Below are positions 1 to 7,989 of a stretch of 34,725 nt of DNA, one piece after another. The notes below the pieces were generated by a model. That model worked only from the letters and a program-made list of their open reading frames with translations, had not been told where the DNA came from and searched no databases. The position numbers were made by a program, and so were the translations under genes. Positions within the stretch are counted from its first letter, which is position 1. Every line of letters begins with the position of its first letter. The DNA is from Flavobacterium sp. LC2016-13. GTDB taxonomy: Bacteria; Bacteroidota; Bacteroidia; Flavobacteriales; Flavobacteriaceae. The DNA is taken from positions 1 through 34,725 of the forward strand of contig NZ_WMDQ01000024.1 in NCBI RefSeq assembly GCF_009707955.1, in the 5' to 3' direction.

Positions 1-62
1 AAAAAGGCTTCTACCAACGAATACTATATAATTTTGCTCTTATATATTAGGTAACAAAAACA

Positions 63-92
63 AACCCGACAGGTTTTGAAAACTGTCGGGTT
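63..92 (+). terminator. Hairpin terminator of an upstream gene
   Basis: A perfect 10-bp inverted repeat (AACCCGACAG, 63-72, and CTGTCGGGTT, 83-92) encloses a 10-nt loop. No long U-run follows, so this is probably the 3' end of a gene lying left of the window. Nothing else recognisable lies in 1-241. Confidence 0.6.
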
Positions 93-241
93 AGAAAATG
101 AAATTATACACTTATATATTAAGGTTCTTGTATACCTATATTATAGTCTAAAAAACCGTTTAACTTTTACTACACATTTTTCTCTTACATATTAATAGTA
201 TAAAGATGTATATATGTATTGTATGTATTTTTGTAATGCGT

Positions 242-249
242 TATATTTG
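242..249 (+). promoter_or_regulatory. Promoter -7 box for thrS
   Basis: TATATTTG matches the Bacteroidota -7 consensus TAnnTTTG and lies 20 bp before the thrS ATG. No clear TTTG -33 box is visible at the expected spacing. Confidence 0.5.
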
Positions 250-269
250 CATTCACAAAATTATAAACA

Positions 270-2216
270 ATGATTAAGATTACTTTACCCGACGGGTCAA
301 TTAGAGAGTTTGCTTCGGGCGTAACTCCGATGGAGGTTGCTAAAAGCATTAGTGAAGGATTTGCAAGAAATGTAATTTCTGCATCTTTTAATGGTACAAC
401 AATTGAAACCGAAACTCCATTGACGACCGACGGTAGTCTTATTTTATATACCTGGAATGATGCGGAAGGCAAAAAAGCTTTCTGGCATTCGACTTCGCAC
501 GTAATGGCTCAGGCGCTTGAGGAATTGTATCCTGGAATTAAATTAACTCTTGGACCTGCAATTGCTAACGGATTCTATTATGATGTTGATTTTGAAGATC
601 AGAAAATTGTTGAAGCTGATTTTAAAAAGATCGAAGATCGTGTTCTTGAAATTTCAAGAGAGAAACATGAGTTTAAAATGCGCCCGGTTAGTAAAGCTGA
701 TGCTTTGGCTATGTACAAGGATAACGTTTACAAAACGGAATTGATTTCGAATCTTGAAGATGGAACTATTACGTTTTGTGATCATGCTACTTTTACTGAT
801 TTATGTAGAGGTGGACACATCCCGAATACCGGGATTATTAAAGCTTTTAAAATCATGAGTGTTGCCGGTGCTTACTGGAGAGGTGACGAAAAGAACAAGC
901 AGTTAACTCGTGTTTACGGAACTTCTTTTCCTAAACAAAAAGATTTGACTGAATATCTGGAACTTCTTGAGGAAGCAAAACGTCGTGATCACCGTAAATT
1001 AGGTAAGGAACTTGAATTGTTTGCTTTTTCTCAAAAGGTTGGACAAGGCCTACCTTTATGGTTACCTAAAGGTGCTGCGCTTAGAGATCGTTTAGAGCAA
1101 TTTTTAAAGAAGGCTCAGAAGAAAGCAGGATACGAACAAGTTGTTACTCCACATATTGGACAAAAGGAACTTTACGTAACTTCTGGTCACTATGCTAAAT
1201 ATGGTGCTGATAGTTTTCAGCCAATAAATACTCCTGCTGAAGGTGAAGAGTTTTTATTGAAACCTATGAACTGTCCTCATCACTGTGAAATTTATAATGT
1301 AAGACCTTGGTCATACAAAGATTTGCCTAAACGTTATGCTGAATTTGGTACTGTATATAGATATGAGCAATCTGGTGAGTTACATGGCTTGACTCGTGTT
1401 AGAGGGTTTACTCAGGATGATGCACATATTTTTTGTACTCCGGAGCAATTAGATGAAGAATTCAAAAAAGTAATTGACTTGGTACTTTATGTATTTGGTT
1501 CTTTAGGTTTTGAAAACTTTACTGCTCAAATTTCATTAAGAGATCAGGAAAACAGAGAAAAATACATCGGTTCTGATGAAAACTGGGAGAAAGCTGAAAA
1601 TGCTATTATCAATGCTGCAGCTGATAAAGGCCTGAATACTGTTGTAGAATATGGCGAAGCTGCGTTTTACGGTCCGAAGCTTGATTTTATGGTAAAAGAT
1701 GCTTTAGGAAGACAATGGCAATTGGGAACTATTCAGGTAGATTACAACCTTCCTGAGCGTTTTGAATTGACTTATAAAGGTGCTGATAATGAATTACATC
1801 GCCCTGTAATGATTCACAGAGCTCCTTTTGGATCTATGGAACGTTTTATAGCAATTTTACTAGAGCATACTGCAGGAAATTTCCCACTTTGGCTAATGCC
1901 TGAGCAGGCTATAATCTTGTCTTTGAGCGAGAAATACGAAATATATGCTAAAAAAGTTTTAGATTTGCTAGAAAATCACGAAATTCGCGCCCTAATTGAC
2001 AACCGAAACGAGACAATTGGTAAGAAAATTAGAGATGCAGAAATGCAAAAAATACCATTTATGCTTATTGTTGGTGAGGAAGAAGAGAAAAACGGAACTA
2101 TTTCAATCCGTCGTCACGGGCAAGAAGGAAAAGGGAATATTACAGTTACAATTGATGAATTTGTCGCTATTGTAAACGAAGAAATAAAAAAGACATTAAA
2201 AGTTTTTACAGTTTAA
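270..2216 (+). CDS. thrS: Threonine--tRNA ligase
   Basis: Charges tRNA-Thr with threonine in the cytoplasm. The 648 residues match the usual length. An N-terminal TGS domain (about 1-60) is followed by the editing domain with its HxxxH-type motif (HSTSH near residue 75), the class II catalytic core and an anticodon-binding domain (about 540-640). The zinc ligands are all present: Cys in KPMNCPHH, His in GELHGLTR, and His in HRAPFGSMER. Motif 2 (RYEQSGELHGLTRVRGF) and motif 3 (MERFIAILLEH) are intact. The ATG at 270 lies just after a -7 promoter box. It is the first gene of the cluster thrS-infC-rpmI-rplT, a widely conserved order. Its stop is only 16 bp before the infC start. Confidence 0.97.
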   Translation: MIKITLPDGSIREFASGVTPMEVAKSISEGFARNVISASFNGTTIETETPLTTDGSLILYTWNDAEGKKAFWHSTSHVMAQALEELYPGIKLTLGPAIANGFYYDVDFEDQKIVEADFKKIEDRVLEISREKHEFKMRPVSKADALAMYKDNVYKTELISNLEDGTITFCDHATFTDLCRGGHIPNTGIIKAFKIMSVAGAYWRGDEKNKQLTRVYGTSFPKQKDLTEYLELLEEAKRRDHRKLGKELELFAFSQKVGQGLPLWLPKGAALRDRLEQFLKKAQKKAGYEQVVTPHIGQKELYVTSGHYAKYGADSFQPINTPAEGEEFLLKPMNCPHHCEIYNVRPWSYKDLPKRYAEFGTVYRYEQSGELHGLTRVRGFTQDDAHIFCTPEQLDEEFKKVIDLVLYVFGSLGFENFTAQISLRDQENREKYIGSDENWEKAENAIINAAADKGLNTVVEYGEAAFYGPKLDFMVKDALGRQWQLGTIQVDYNLPERFELTYKGADNELHRPVMIHRAPFGSMERFIAILLEHTAGNFPLWLMPEQAIILSLSEKYEIYAKKVLDLLENHEIRALIDNRNETIGKKIRDAEMQKIPFMLIVGEEEEKNGTISIRRHGQEGKGNITVTIDEFVAIVNEEIKKTLKVFTV

Positions 2217-2232
2217 CTTAAATTATAAAGTC

Positions 2233-2790
2233 ATAGCAATAAGAAGCAACAGAGGTTATCAACCTCGAGTAGAAAAAAAAGATGCACACAGAATAAACAA
2301 TAATATTCGTGGTGTACAAGAAGTAAGACTAGTAGGCGAAAACATCGAACCAGGTGTATTTAAGCTTGCAGAGGCTTTACGTTTAGCGGATCAATTCGAA
2401 TTGGATTTGGTTGAAATTTCACCAAATGCTGAACCGCCAGTTTGTAAAATCATGGATTACAAGAAATTTGTTTATGAACAAAAGAAACGTGACAAGGTAT
2501 TAAAAGCTAAATCGACACAAGTTGTAGTAAAAGAAATTAGATTTGGTCCTCAAACTGATGAGCATGATTACGAATTTAAAAGAAAAAATGCTGAGAAGTT
2601 CCTTAAAGAAGGTGCTAAATTAAAAGCATTCGTTTTCTTTAAAGGTCGTTCTATCATCTATAAAGATCAAGGGCAGATTTTATTATTACGTTTGGCTACA
2701 GATTTAGAAGAGCATGGTAAAGTCGAAGCTATGCCAGTTTTGGAAGGGAAGAGAATGATTATGTTCATTGCTCCGAAGAAGAAAAAATAA
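2233..2790 (+). CDS. infC: Translation initiation factor IF-3, AUA start codon
   Basis: IF-3 binds the 30S subunit and checks start-codon and initiator-tRNA fidelity. From 2233 the product is 185 residues, the normal length, beginning MAIRSNRGYQPRVEKK. The N-terminal domain carries INNNIRGVQEVRLVGEN, the linker is lysine-rich, and the C-terminal domain includes KEIRFGPQTDEHDYEFK. The first ATG/GTG/TTG in frame is the TTG at 2401, which would delete most of the N-terminal domain. The frame is open from a stop at 2197-2199, and none of these starts occurs between that stop and 2401. The conserved protein begins around the ATA codons at 2233 and 2239, so an AUA start is inferred. Rare starts on infC are known (AUU in E. 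coli) and give autoregulation, because IF-3 itself rejects non-canonical starts. Confidence 0.93.
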   Translation: MAIRSNRGYQPRVEKKDAHRINNNIRGVQEVRLVGENIEPGVFKLAEALRLADQFELDLVEISPNAEPPVCKIMDYKKFVYEQKKRDKVLKAKSTQVVVKEIRFGPQTDEHDYEFKRKNAEKFLKEGAKLKAFVFFKGRSIIYKDQGQILLLRLATDLEEHGKVEAMPVLEGKRMIMFIAPKKKK

Positions 2791-2797
2791 ATTATTT

Positions 2798-2883
2798 GCT
2801 CTAAGCAATAAGCAATAAGCTTTAAGCAAATAGTTGATTTAAACTTTTGCCTAAAGCTTAAAGCCTAAAGCCTAAAGCTTTTG
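2798..2883 (+). repeat. 7-bp-period repeat hairpin between infC and rpmI
   Basis: Two blocks have GC dinucleotides exactly every 7 bp: at 2798, 2805, 2812, 2819 and 2826, then at 2849, 2856, 2863, 2870 and 2877. The first block uses units like GCAATAA and the second units like GCCTAAA. The blocks are roughly complementary: GCTTTAAGCAAA (2819-2830) pairs with TTTGCCTAAAGC (2846-2857) apart from one position. The transcript can therefore fold into a hairpin between two operon genes. Confidence 0.85.
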
Positions 2884-2924
2884 AAGATATAAGTAAGTAA
2901 GAATAAATTAAAACACTAGGAAAA

Positions 2925-3122
2925 ATGCCTAAAATGAAAACAAAATCTAGCGCCAAGAAACGTTTTAAAGTTACTGGTTCTGGAAAGATTAAAAGAAAGC
3001 ATGCTTTTAAAAGTCACATCTTGACTAAAAAATCTAAAAAACGTAAATTAGCTTTGACACACTCAGCGCTAGTTCACTCAACAGATATGAAAAGCATCAA
3101 ACAACAATTAAGAATTATCTAA
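2925..3122 (+). CDS. rpmI: 50S ribosomal protein L35
   Basis: Structural protein of the large ribosomal subunit. The 65 residues are the family's usual length. The start MPKMKTKSSAKKRFKVTGSGK is diagnostic of L35, and the protein is strongly basic throughout. It lies between infC and rplT in the conserved initiation-factor and ribosomal-protein cluster, separated from infC by a 134-bp gap that holds the 7-bp-period repeat hairpin. Confidence 0.96.
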   Translation: MPKMKTKSSAKKRFKVTGSGKIKRKHAFKSHILTKKSKKRKLALTHSALVHSTDMKSIKQQLRII

Positions 3123-3131
3123 TAATTCTTT

Positions 3132-3157
3132 AGGTTAAAAAATTATTTATATAACCT
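3132..3157 (+). other. Small hairpin in the rpmI-rplT gap
   Basis: AGGTTA (3132-3137) can pair with TAACCT (3152-3157) across an AT loop, in the 101-bp leader before rplT. L20 controls its own operon through leader RNA in other bacteria. Whether this element does so here is not visible. Confidence 0.3.
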
Positions 3158-3223
3158 TGGAGTATGGCTTTTAAGTTCCTTTGATTTAATTCAGGACGCC
3201 TGCTACAAAAACACATTAAAATT

Positions 3224-3568
3224 ATGCCAAGATCGGTAAATTCAGTTGCTAAAAGAGCAAGAAGAAAAAAAATAATGAAGCAAGCCAAAGGTTTCTTTGG
3301 TAGACGTAAAAACGTTTGGACAGTTGCTAAGAATGCGGTAGAGAAAGCGATGAGCTATGCTTACCGTGACAGAAAACAGAATAAAAGAAATTTCCGTGCT
3401 TTATGGATTCAACGTATCAACGCTGGAGCTAGATTAGAAGGAATGTCTTATTCTCAATTCATGGGGAAAGTTAAAGCTAACGGAATCGAATTGAACCGTA
3501 AAGTTCTTGCAGATTTAGCTATGAACCACCCTGAAGCTTTCAAAGCAATACTTAATAAAGTAAAATAA
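3224..3568 (+). CDS. rplT: 50S ribosomal protein L20
   Basis: Binds 23S rRNA early in large-subunit assembly. The 114 residues have the normal length. The N-terminal basic tail (MPRSVNSVAKRARRKKIMKQAKGFFGRRKN) and the globular part with LWIQRINAGAR, MSYSQFM and LNRKVLADLA are typical of the family. It is the last gene of the thrS-infC-rpmI-rplT cluster and is followed by a strong intrinsic terminator. Confidence 0.97.
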   Translation: MPRSVNSVAKRARRKKIMKQAKGFFGRRKNVWTVAKNAVEKAMSYAYRDRKQNKRNFRALWIQRINAGARLEGMSYSQFMGKVKANGIELNRKVLADLAMNHPEAFKAILNKVK

Positions 3569-3609
3569 ACGTTTTATAAACTCAATTTAAGATTACTTAC
3601 TTATCATAG

Positions 3610-3638
3610 AAAAACCATTCGCTTTGCGAATGGTTTTT
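3610..3638 (+). terminator. Intrinsic terminator after rplT
   Basis: A perfect 13-bp stem (3610-3622 with 3626-3638) has a TTT loop and an A-run/U-run (ACCATTCGC and GCGAATGGT core). It ends the translation operon. Confidence 0.9.
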
Positions 3639-3690
3639 TGCTTTTACAGAAGTTTGAAATCCTCTTCTTTTAGAAATTCAATTTAAAAGG

Positions 3691-3698
3691 TACATTTG
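3691..3698 (+). promoter_or_regulatory. Promoter -7 box of the Crp/Fnr gene
   Basis: TACATTTG fits TAnnTTTG and lies 20 bp before the ATG at 3719. A T-rich stretch (CTTT, 3667-3670) sits at -33 spacing. Confidence 0.5.
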
Positions 3699-3718
3699 TA
3701 TTAAATTTAATTACTTGC

Positions 3719-4291
3719 ATGTACGAAGCTCTTTTGCAACATATTGAAAAATTCATCACTTTAGAGCCTTCAGAGATTGATACTTTAGAATCATGTCTAA
3801 ATCTTTCTAACATAAAAAAGAAGGAACATGTATTAAAAGAAGGTCAGGTTTGTAACACTATTTATTTTATTACAAAAGGATGCATGCGACAATACATTAT
3901 CAACTCAAAAGGGTCTGAGCAAACACTTCAGTTTGCTATTGAAAATTGGTGGATTACGGATCAATTAAGTTATCATAATCATATTCCATCACATTTTTAT
4001 ATTCAGGCTGTAGAAAATACTGAAGTTATTGCAATAGAGAAACCTATTCTTGAATCACTATTAATTGAAATTCCAAAACTGGAACGTTATTTTAGGATTG
4101 TTTCTCAAAAATCTTTTGGAGCGATGCAAATGCGAATTAAATTTTTATTTACAATGTCGGCAGAGGAAAGATATCATCACTTTAATGATCATTTTCCTGA
4201 GTTTGTGCAACGTGTTCCTCAATATATGATTGCTTCTTATTTAGATTTTTCTGCAGAGTTTATGAGTAAAATTAGAGCTGGAAAGGTTTAA
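3719..4291 (+). CDS. Crp/Fnr family transcriptional regulator
   Basis: This 190-residue protein has an N-terminal cyclic-nucleotide-binding-like beta-barrel (about 20-115; HVLKEGQVCNTIYFITKGCMRQYI) and a short C-terminal DNA-binding region. The latter ends in MIASYLDFSAEFMSKIRAGKV, matching the terminal helix-turn-helix common in Bacteroidota members of this family. No conserved cAMP-binding Arg-Ser pair is evident, so the ligand is unknown. It lies directly upstream of, and in the same direction as, the AhpD-like gene, which it may control; that link is inferred from position only. The start is the first ATG, 20 bp after a -7 promoter box. Confidence 0.88.
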   Translation: MYEALLQHIEKFITLEPSEIDTLESCLNLSNIKKKEHVLKEGQVCNTIYFITKGCMRQYIINSKGSEQTLQFAIENWWITDQLSYHNHIPSHFYIQAVENTEVIAIEKPILESLLIEIPKLERYFRIVSQKSFGAMQMRIKFLFTMSAEERYHHFNDHFPEFVQRVPQYMIASYLDFSAEFMSKIRAGKV

Positions 4292-4299
4292 AATCATTT

Positions 4300-4321
4300 C
4301 TTGAAGTAGTTCAAGTTTTTT
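4300..4321 (+). terminator. Weak hairpin after the Crp/Fnr gene
   Basis: CTTGAA (4300-4305) pairs with TTCAAG (4310-4315) and is followed by six T. The stem is only 6 bp, so it may be a leaky terminator or an operator in front of the AhpD-like gene. Confidence 0.4.
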
Positions 4322-4369
4322 AAAGGAGATATCCCTGAACTTTGTATCAAACTTTTAAAAACACACAAA

Positions 4370-4804
4370 ATGAAATCAAGAATTGTTATCCCAACAGTAG
4401 CCCCTCAAGCTTATCAAGCATTAATGAATTTAGAAAAATACATTTCTACTACTTCATTGATTCCCGTACATAAGGAATTAATCAAAATTCGTGCATCGCA
4501 AGTAAATGGCTGTGCTTATTGTATTAATATGCACACCGCAGATGCCAGAAAACTTGGTGTATCTGAGCAACGTATTTATTTGCTAAGTGCATGGCGTGAA
4601 GCTGATGTTTATTCTGAAGAAGAAAAAGCAATTTTAGCTTTAACAGAAGAAGTAACTTTAATAAGCAAACATGTTTCTGAAGAGGTATATGAAAATGCTG
4701 CCCGCTTATTTGACGAGAAATATCTTGCTGAGATTATTTTAATGATCATTACTATTAATGCCTGGAACAGAATTGGCATTACAACCGGAATGAGAGCTGC
4801 GTAA
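4370..4804 (+). CDS. AhpD-like carboxymuconolactone decarboxylase family protein
   Basis: Small all-helical protein of 144 residues with the AhpD-type peroxidase motif E-x11-C-x2-C-x3-H complete: Glu36, Cys48, Cys51 and His55 (in NGCAYCINMH). In AhpD relatives the two cysteines form the redox-active pair and the Glu/His act in proton relay, so a thiol-dependent peroxidase or disulfide reductase role is likely. Substrate and partner cannot be read from the sequence. It lies 78 bp downstream of the Crp/Fnr regulator in the same direction. A box close to -7 (GAACTTTG, 4337-4344, one mismatch) suggests it may have its own promoter. A terminator follows at 4843. Confidence 0.88.
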   Translation: MKSRIVIPTVAPQAYQALMNLEKYISTTSLIPVHKELIKIRASQVNGCAYCINMHTADARKLGVSEQRIYLLSAWREADVYSEEEKAILALTEEVTLISKHVSEEVYENAARLFDEKYLAEIILMIITINAWNRIGITTGMRAA

Positions 4805-4842
4805 TTTTATAAAGATAAACTTTACAACTTTTATAAAAATTC

Positions 4843-4864
4843 AAACCCTCACGATTGAGGGTTT
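4843..4864 (+). terminator. Intrinsic terminator after the AhpD-like gene
   Basis: A perfect 9-bp stem (AAACCCTCA, 4843-4851; TGAGGGTTT, 4856-4864) with loop CGAT is followed by a T-rich stretch. Confidence 0.8.
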
Positions 4865-4922
4865 ATTTGTATATAGTTGTAAATGAGAATCTGATTTTGG
4901 AACTTAAAAAAATAAAACAAAA

Positions 4923-4940
4923 TACCGTATTTATACGTGT
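4923..4940 (+). promoter_or_regulatory. Inverted-repeat operator candidate before the TPR kinase
   Basis: CGTAT-TT-ATACG (4926-4937) is a perfect inverted repeat with a 2-bp centre. Its 10-mer TTTATACGTG (4930-4939) recurs as its reverse complement at 10194-10203. A -7-like box TATTTTTG follows at 4961-4968, only 4 bp before the ATG, so the true start point of transcription is unclear. Confidence 0.5.
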
Positions 4941-4972
4941 TCCCAGATTTTAGAATTCTATATTTTTGGAGC

Positions 4973-6700
4973 ATGAAACTAAAAAGAATACAATTCTATC
5001 TCTATATAACAGTTGCCATAATTATTATTATTTTTTCCTGTCAGAAAAAAAACAATGCTATAATTAAACATAAAAACACGAAAAAAGAAGTTGAAAAACT
5101 AATTAAAACTGCAGAAAGGTTTTATACTGCTAATAAATTTGATAGTGCCTTTTATTATTATAATGAAGTAAAATTAATAGCCGATCCAAAAACTGATTCA
5201 AAAAAAATAACTTGTGCTTTAATGAGTATCGCTGAAATTCAGCAAAATCAAGGAGATTATATTGGCAGTGAAGCTACTACAACTGAAGCATTACAATATA
5301 TTGATAAAATTAATAACACCAATTTTACCTGGAGTATCTATCTTATGCTTGGAATTAATTATTCCTGTACTTATAATTATGAAAACTCTCTTCTATATTA
5401 TCAAAAAGCTTATAATCTAAAAACCGATGATAACCGGAAATATGCAGTTAAAAACAACATTGCATTGGTTTATGTTGAGCAAAAAAAATACTTAGAAGCA
5501 ATTCGCATATTTGAATCACTATTGTATAAAAAGGAAATCCAAATTGATGCAAACATGTATGCAAAGATCCTTGATAACTTGGGTGATTGTTATTTTGAAA
5601 CCAATAATCCAAAGGCAATTGATTATTTAAACAGGGCATTAAAAATTCGTTTAGAGCAAAAGAATGATTTTGGATTAGGTGCTAGCTATATTCATCTTTC
5701 AAAATACTATGCTGACATTAATCCAGAATTATCAAAGTCTTATGCAAAATTAAGTTATCAAAAATACACTCGTGTAAACAGTATTGATGATCGTTTGAAT
5801 TCATTAAAATATATTATAAAGAGCTCTAAAGACAAAGATCTTAAAGAAAGTTCATTGCTATATATTAGACTTGCTGACAGCATTTTTGAAATAAGACAAA
5901 AAACAAAAAATGAATTTGCGAGAATTAAGTATGATTCCAAAAAAGAAAAAGACGAAAACTTAAAGCTAAAAACGAATAAAACAGAAAATGAATTACAATT
6001 AGAAAGACAAAAAAACAGAAACATTGTTTCGTATATCATCATCGTATTTAGTATATGTCTAATCTTAATTCTATATTTTTATTTGACTTCAAGAGCAAAT
6101 AAAGAAAAAATTGAAGCTACTTATCAAAGTGAAACTCGTATTTCGAAAAAATTACATGATGAACTGGCTAATGATATTTACCATACTATGGCTTTTGCCG
6201 AGAATAAAAACCTTTCAATAAATGAAAATAAAGAACAATTATTAAATCATCTAGATGCTATTTATTCCCGAACTCGTGATATTTCTAAGGAAAATAGTCC
6301 AATTATAACTACTGAAAAATATCTTTTCTATTTAAAAGAAATGATTTCCGGATTTGACACCAACAATACTAATCTTTTAATTAATGGTTTGGATAGTATT
6401 TCATGGGATGAAATTGAACGAAATAAGAAAATTGCAGTTTATAGAGTGTTGCAAGAATTACTTGTCAATATGAAAAAACATAGTAATGCTACCTTGGTTG
6501 GAATTACTTTTAAAAGGGTTGACAGAAATATTATTATTACTTATACTGATAATGGCAAAGGAACAAACTTAAATAATGTGACTTTTAGAAATGGCTTACA
6601 GAATGCAGAAAATAGAATTAAAGCGATAAAAGGAGAAATTAGCTTTGATGCAAAACCAGATAGAGGATTTAAGGTATCTTTTAAATTTTCAGTACGATAA
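4973..6700 (+). CDS. TPR-containing membrane sensor histidine kinase (lipoprotein-like N-terminus)
   Basis: Likely senses an envelope or internal signal and phosphorylates the regulator at 6882. From the ATG at 4973 the product is 575 residues. It opens with a lipoprotein-type signal (MKLKRIQFYLYITVAIIIII, then FSC). Tetratricopeptide-like helical repeats run to about residue 300, then a coiled coil (KKEKDENLKLKTNKTENE), one membrane span (about 351-373), the phospho-acceptor helix with His395 in KKLHDELANDIY, and an HATPase domain with N-box LQELLVNMKKHSN and G-box TDNGKG. The frame extends upstream to a GTG at 4937, but that would put 12 residues before the signal peptide, so 4973 is preferred. 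The signal is unknown. The response regulator follows 181 bp downstream. Confidence 0.87.
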   Translation: MKLKRIQFYLYITVAIIIIIFSCQKKNNAIIKHKNTKKEVEKLIKTAERFYTANKFDSAFYYYNEVKLIADPKTDSKKITCALMSIAEIQQNQGDYIGSEATTTEALQYIDKINNTNFTWSIYLMLGINYSCTYNYENSLLYYQKAYNLKTDDNRKYAVKNNIALVYVEQKKYLEAIRIFESLLYKKEIQIDANMYAKILDNLGDCYFETNNPKAIDYLNRALKIRLEQKNDFGLGASYIHLSKYYADINPELSKSYAKLSYQKYTRVNSIDDRLNSLKYIIKSSKDKDLKESSLLYIRLADSIFEIRQKTKNEFARIKYDSKKEKDENLKLKTNKTENELQLERQKNRNIVSYIIIVFSICLILILYFYLTSRANKEKIEATYQSETRISKKLHDELANDIYHTMAFAENKNLSINENKEQLLNHLDAIYSRTRDISKENSPIITTEKYLFYLKEMISGFDTNNTNLLINGLDSISWDEIERNKKIAVYRVLQELLVNMKKHSNATLVGITFKRVDRNIIITYTDNGKGTNLNNVTFRNGLQNAENRIKAIKGEISFDAKPDRGFKVSFKFSVR

Positions 6701-6881
6701 AAACTATTTTCTATTAATTAAAAACAGTTATAACATCTGGCAAAGAAAAAATTAATATAAAGAAAATGGGGTGTAAATGTGGAAACCCGTAATGGAGTTA
6801 TAAATAAAAATATTATTTTTGATAATAATTCTCACAAATAACTCAAGTTAAGTTTCTATTTTCTTTCATAAATTTATCAAT

Positions 6882-7550
6882 ATGTTTAAAAAAGTTTTAG
6901 TCGCCGAAGATTTAGACAGTATCAGTATTGCAGTAATTCAAGTACTTGAAGACTTAAAAATACCATCTATCGATCATGTAAAATACTGTGATGATGCGCT
7001 TATTAAAATAAAAAAAGGAATTAAAAATAATGATCCTTATGATTTACTTATAAGCGATCTATCATTTAAAACGGATCATCGCGAAGCAACTATTTTTAAT
7101 GGCGAAGAACTTATAGAAGCTGTCAATAAAGTTCAGCCTAATTTAAAAAAAATAGTTTTTTCAATCGAGGACAAATCATACCGTATAAAATCGCTATTTA
7201 ATGATCATGGAATAAATGCTTATGTTTCTAAAGGCAGAAATAGTATTGACGAATTAAAAACAGCGATAGAAAGGGCATTTAAGAATGAAGAGAGAATTCT
7301 TTCTTCTGATTTATCTTTTAATTTTTCTGATAAATCTTTTATTGAAATTGAATCATACGATATATCTATTTTAAAATTACTTGCTCAAGGTTATATCTTA
7401 GATAGTATTTCTAATGAATTTAAGGCTTTATCTATAACTCCAAACGGAACCAGCAGTATAGAAAAAAGAATTAATAAACTGAAAATATACTTTAAGGCAA
7501 ACAATAATGTACACTTAATTGCGATTGCCAAGGATTTCGGTTTAGTATAA
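6882..7550 (+). CDS. Response regulator, NarL/FixJ-like
   Basis: Two-component response regulator of 222 residues. The receiver domain (1-about 125) has the acidic pair Glu9-Asp10 (VAEDLD), the phospho-acceptor Asp59 (LLISDLSF) and Lys117 (AYVSKG). The C-terminal region (about 150-220) has a divergent LuxR-type helix-turn-helix (ISNEFKALSITPNGTSSIEKRINKLK). It lies 181 bp after the TPR kinase in the same direction, making that kinase the likely partner. The gap contains no clear terminator. A short inverted repeat (TTACGG/CCGTAA, 7561-7576) follows the gene. Target genes are unknown; the shared motif at 4923 and 10194 is a candidate binding site. Confidence 0.85.
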   Translation: MFKKVLVAEDLDSISIAVIQVLEDLKIPSIDHVKYCDDALIKIKKGIKNNDPYDLLISDLSFKTDHREATIFNGEELIEAVNKVQPNLKKIVFSIEDKSYRIKSLFNDHGINAYVSKGRNSIDELKTAIERAFKNEERILSSDLSFNFSDKSFIEIESYDISILKLLAQGYILDSISNEFKALSITPNGTSSIEKRINKLKIYFKANNNVHLIAIAKDFGLV

Positions 7551-7560
7551 GATTGCCTTT

Positions 7561-7576
7561 TTACGGTTTTCCGTAA
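7561..7576. repeat. Short inverted repeat after the response regulator
   Basis: TTACGG-TTTT-CCGTAA forms a 6-bp hairpin in the 76-bp gap. It has no U-run on the plus strand, so it is either a weak terminator or a regulator site for the small gene that follows. Confidence 0.35.
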
Positions 7577-7597
7577 GGAAATCGTATTTTATAAATA

Positions 7598-7605
7598 TAA
7601 GTTTG
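7598..7605 (+). promoter_or_regulatory. Promoter -7 box for the small membrane protein
   Basis: TAAGTTTG fits TAnnTTTG, 21 bp before the ATG at 7627. It supports 7627 as start over the upstream TTG at 7603, which overlaps the box. Confidence 0.5.
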
Positions 7606-7626
7606 CTAAAATATATCCGCCAAAAA

Positions 7627-7881
7627 ATGAAAACAAAAACCACCAGTGATTCTGAAGGAATTCTATATCGGAAATTAATATTAAAAATCAATACCAGTAA
7701 TAATAAAATTATCATGAAAACAATGCTACTATGTCTTTTTTTATCAATAAGCTTCGCTTTTGTATCTGAGAAAACAGGATGGCTAGAGGTTGACTGGAAA
7801 TTTATCTTTATTCCTGCTCTTCTGGTTTTGCAAATAATAATCATATCAAATGCTTTAAAAAACAGATATAAAAAGCATTAA
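7627..7881 (+). CDS. Small two-span membrane protein, unknown function
   Basis: I do not recognise this family. From the ATG at 7627 it encodes 84 residues: a polar basic N-terminus (about 1-35, MKTKTTSDSEGILYRKLILK), a first hydrophobic segment (MLLCLFLSISFAFVS), a short linker with tryptophans (GWLEVDWKF), a second segment (IFIPALLVLQIIIISNAL) and a basic tail (KNRYKKH). The frame extends to a TTG at 7603, but the promoter box at 7598-7605 overlaps that codon. The gene stands alone between the response regulator and the secreted nuclease-like gene. An overlapping minus-strand frame (7542-7844) has no support. Confidence 0.6.
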   Translation: MKTKTTSDSEGILYRKLILKINTSNNKIIMKTMLLCLFLSISFAFVSEKTGWLEVDWKFIFIPALLVLQIIIISNALKNRYKKH

Positions 7882-7965
7882 CACTTATTAAGTTGCATTT
7901 TAATATTTAGAATTTTGAAATAGAAAAATCATATTGATGTTTTAATGGTCAAAATTTGAAAAGCT

Positions 7966-7973
7966 TATATTTG
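7966..7973 (+). promoter_or_regulatory. Promoter -7 box for the secreted nuclease-like gene
   Basis: TATATTTG fits TAnnTTTG, 16 bp before the ATG at 7990. TTTA at 7941-7944 lies at -33 spacing. Confidence 0.55.
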
Positions 7974-7989
7974 GTATTTAAAACATTAC

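Noticed and set aside
2401..2790. infC starting at TTG 2401 (129 residues)
   Set aside because: It would remove most of the conserved IF-3 N-terminal domain, which is encoded in frame upstream.
4937..4972. Upstream GTG start for the TPR kinase
   Set aside because: It would place 12 residues before a complete lipoprotein signal and would start inside the operator-like motif.
6766..6792. Mini-frame ATG...TAA encoding MGCKCGNP between kinase and response regulator
   Set aside because: Only eight codons, no promoter or ribosome-binding site that can be tied to it; two cysteines make it curious but chance is likely.
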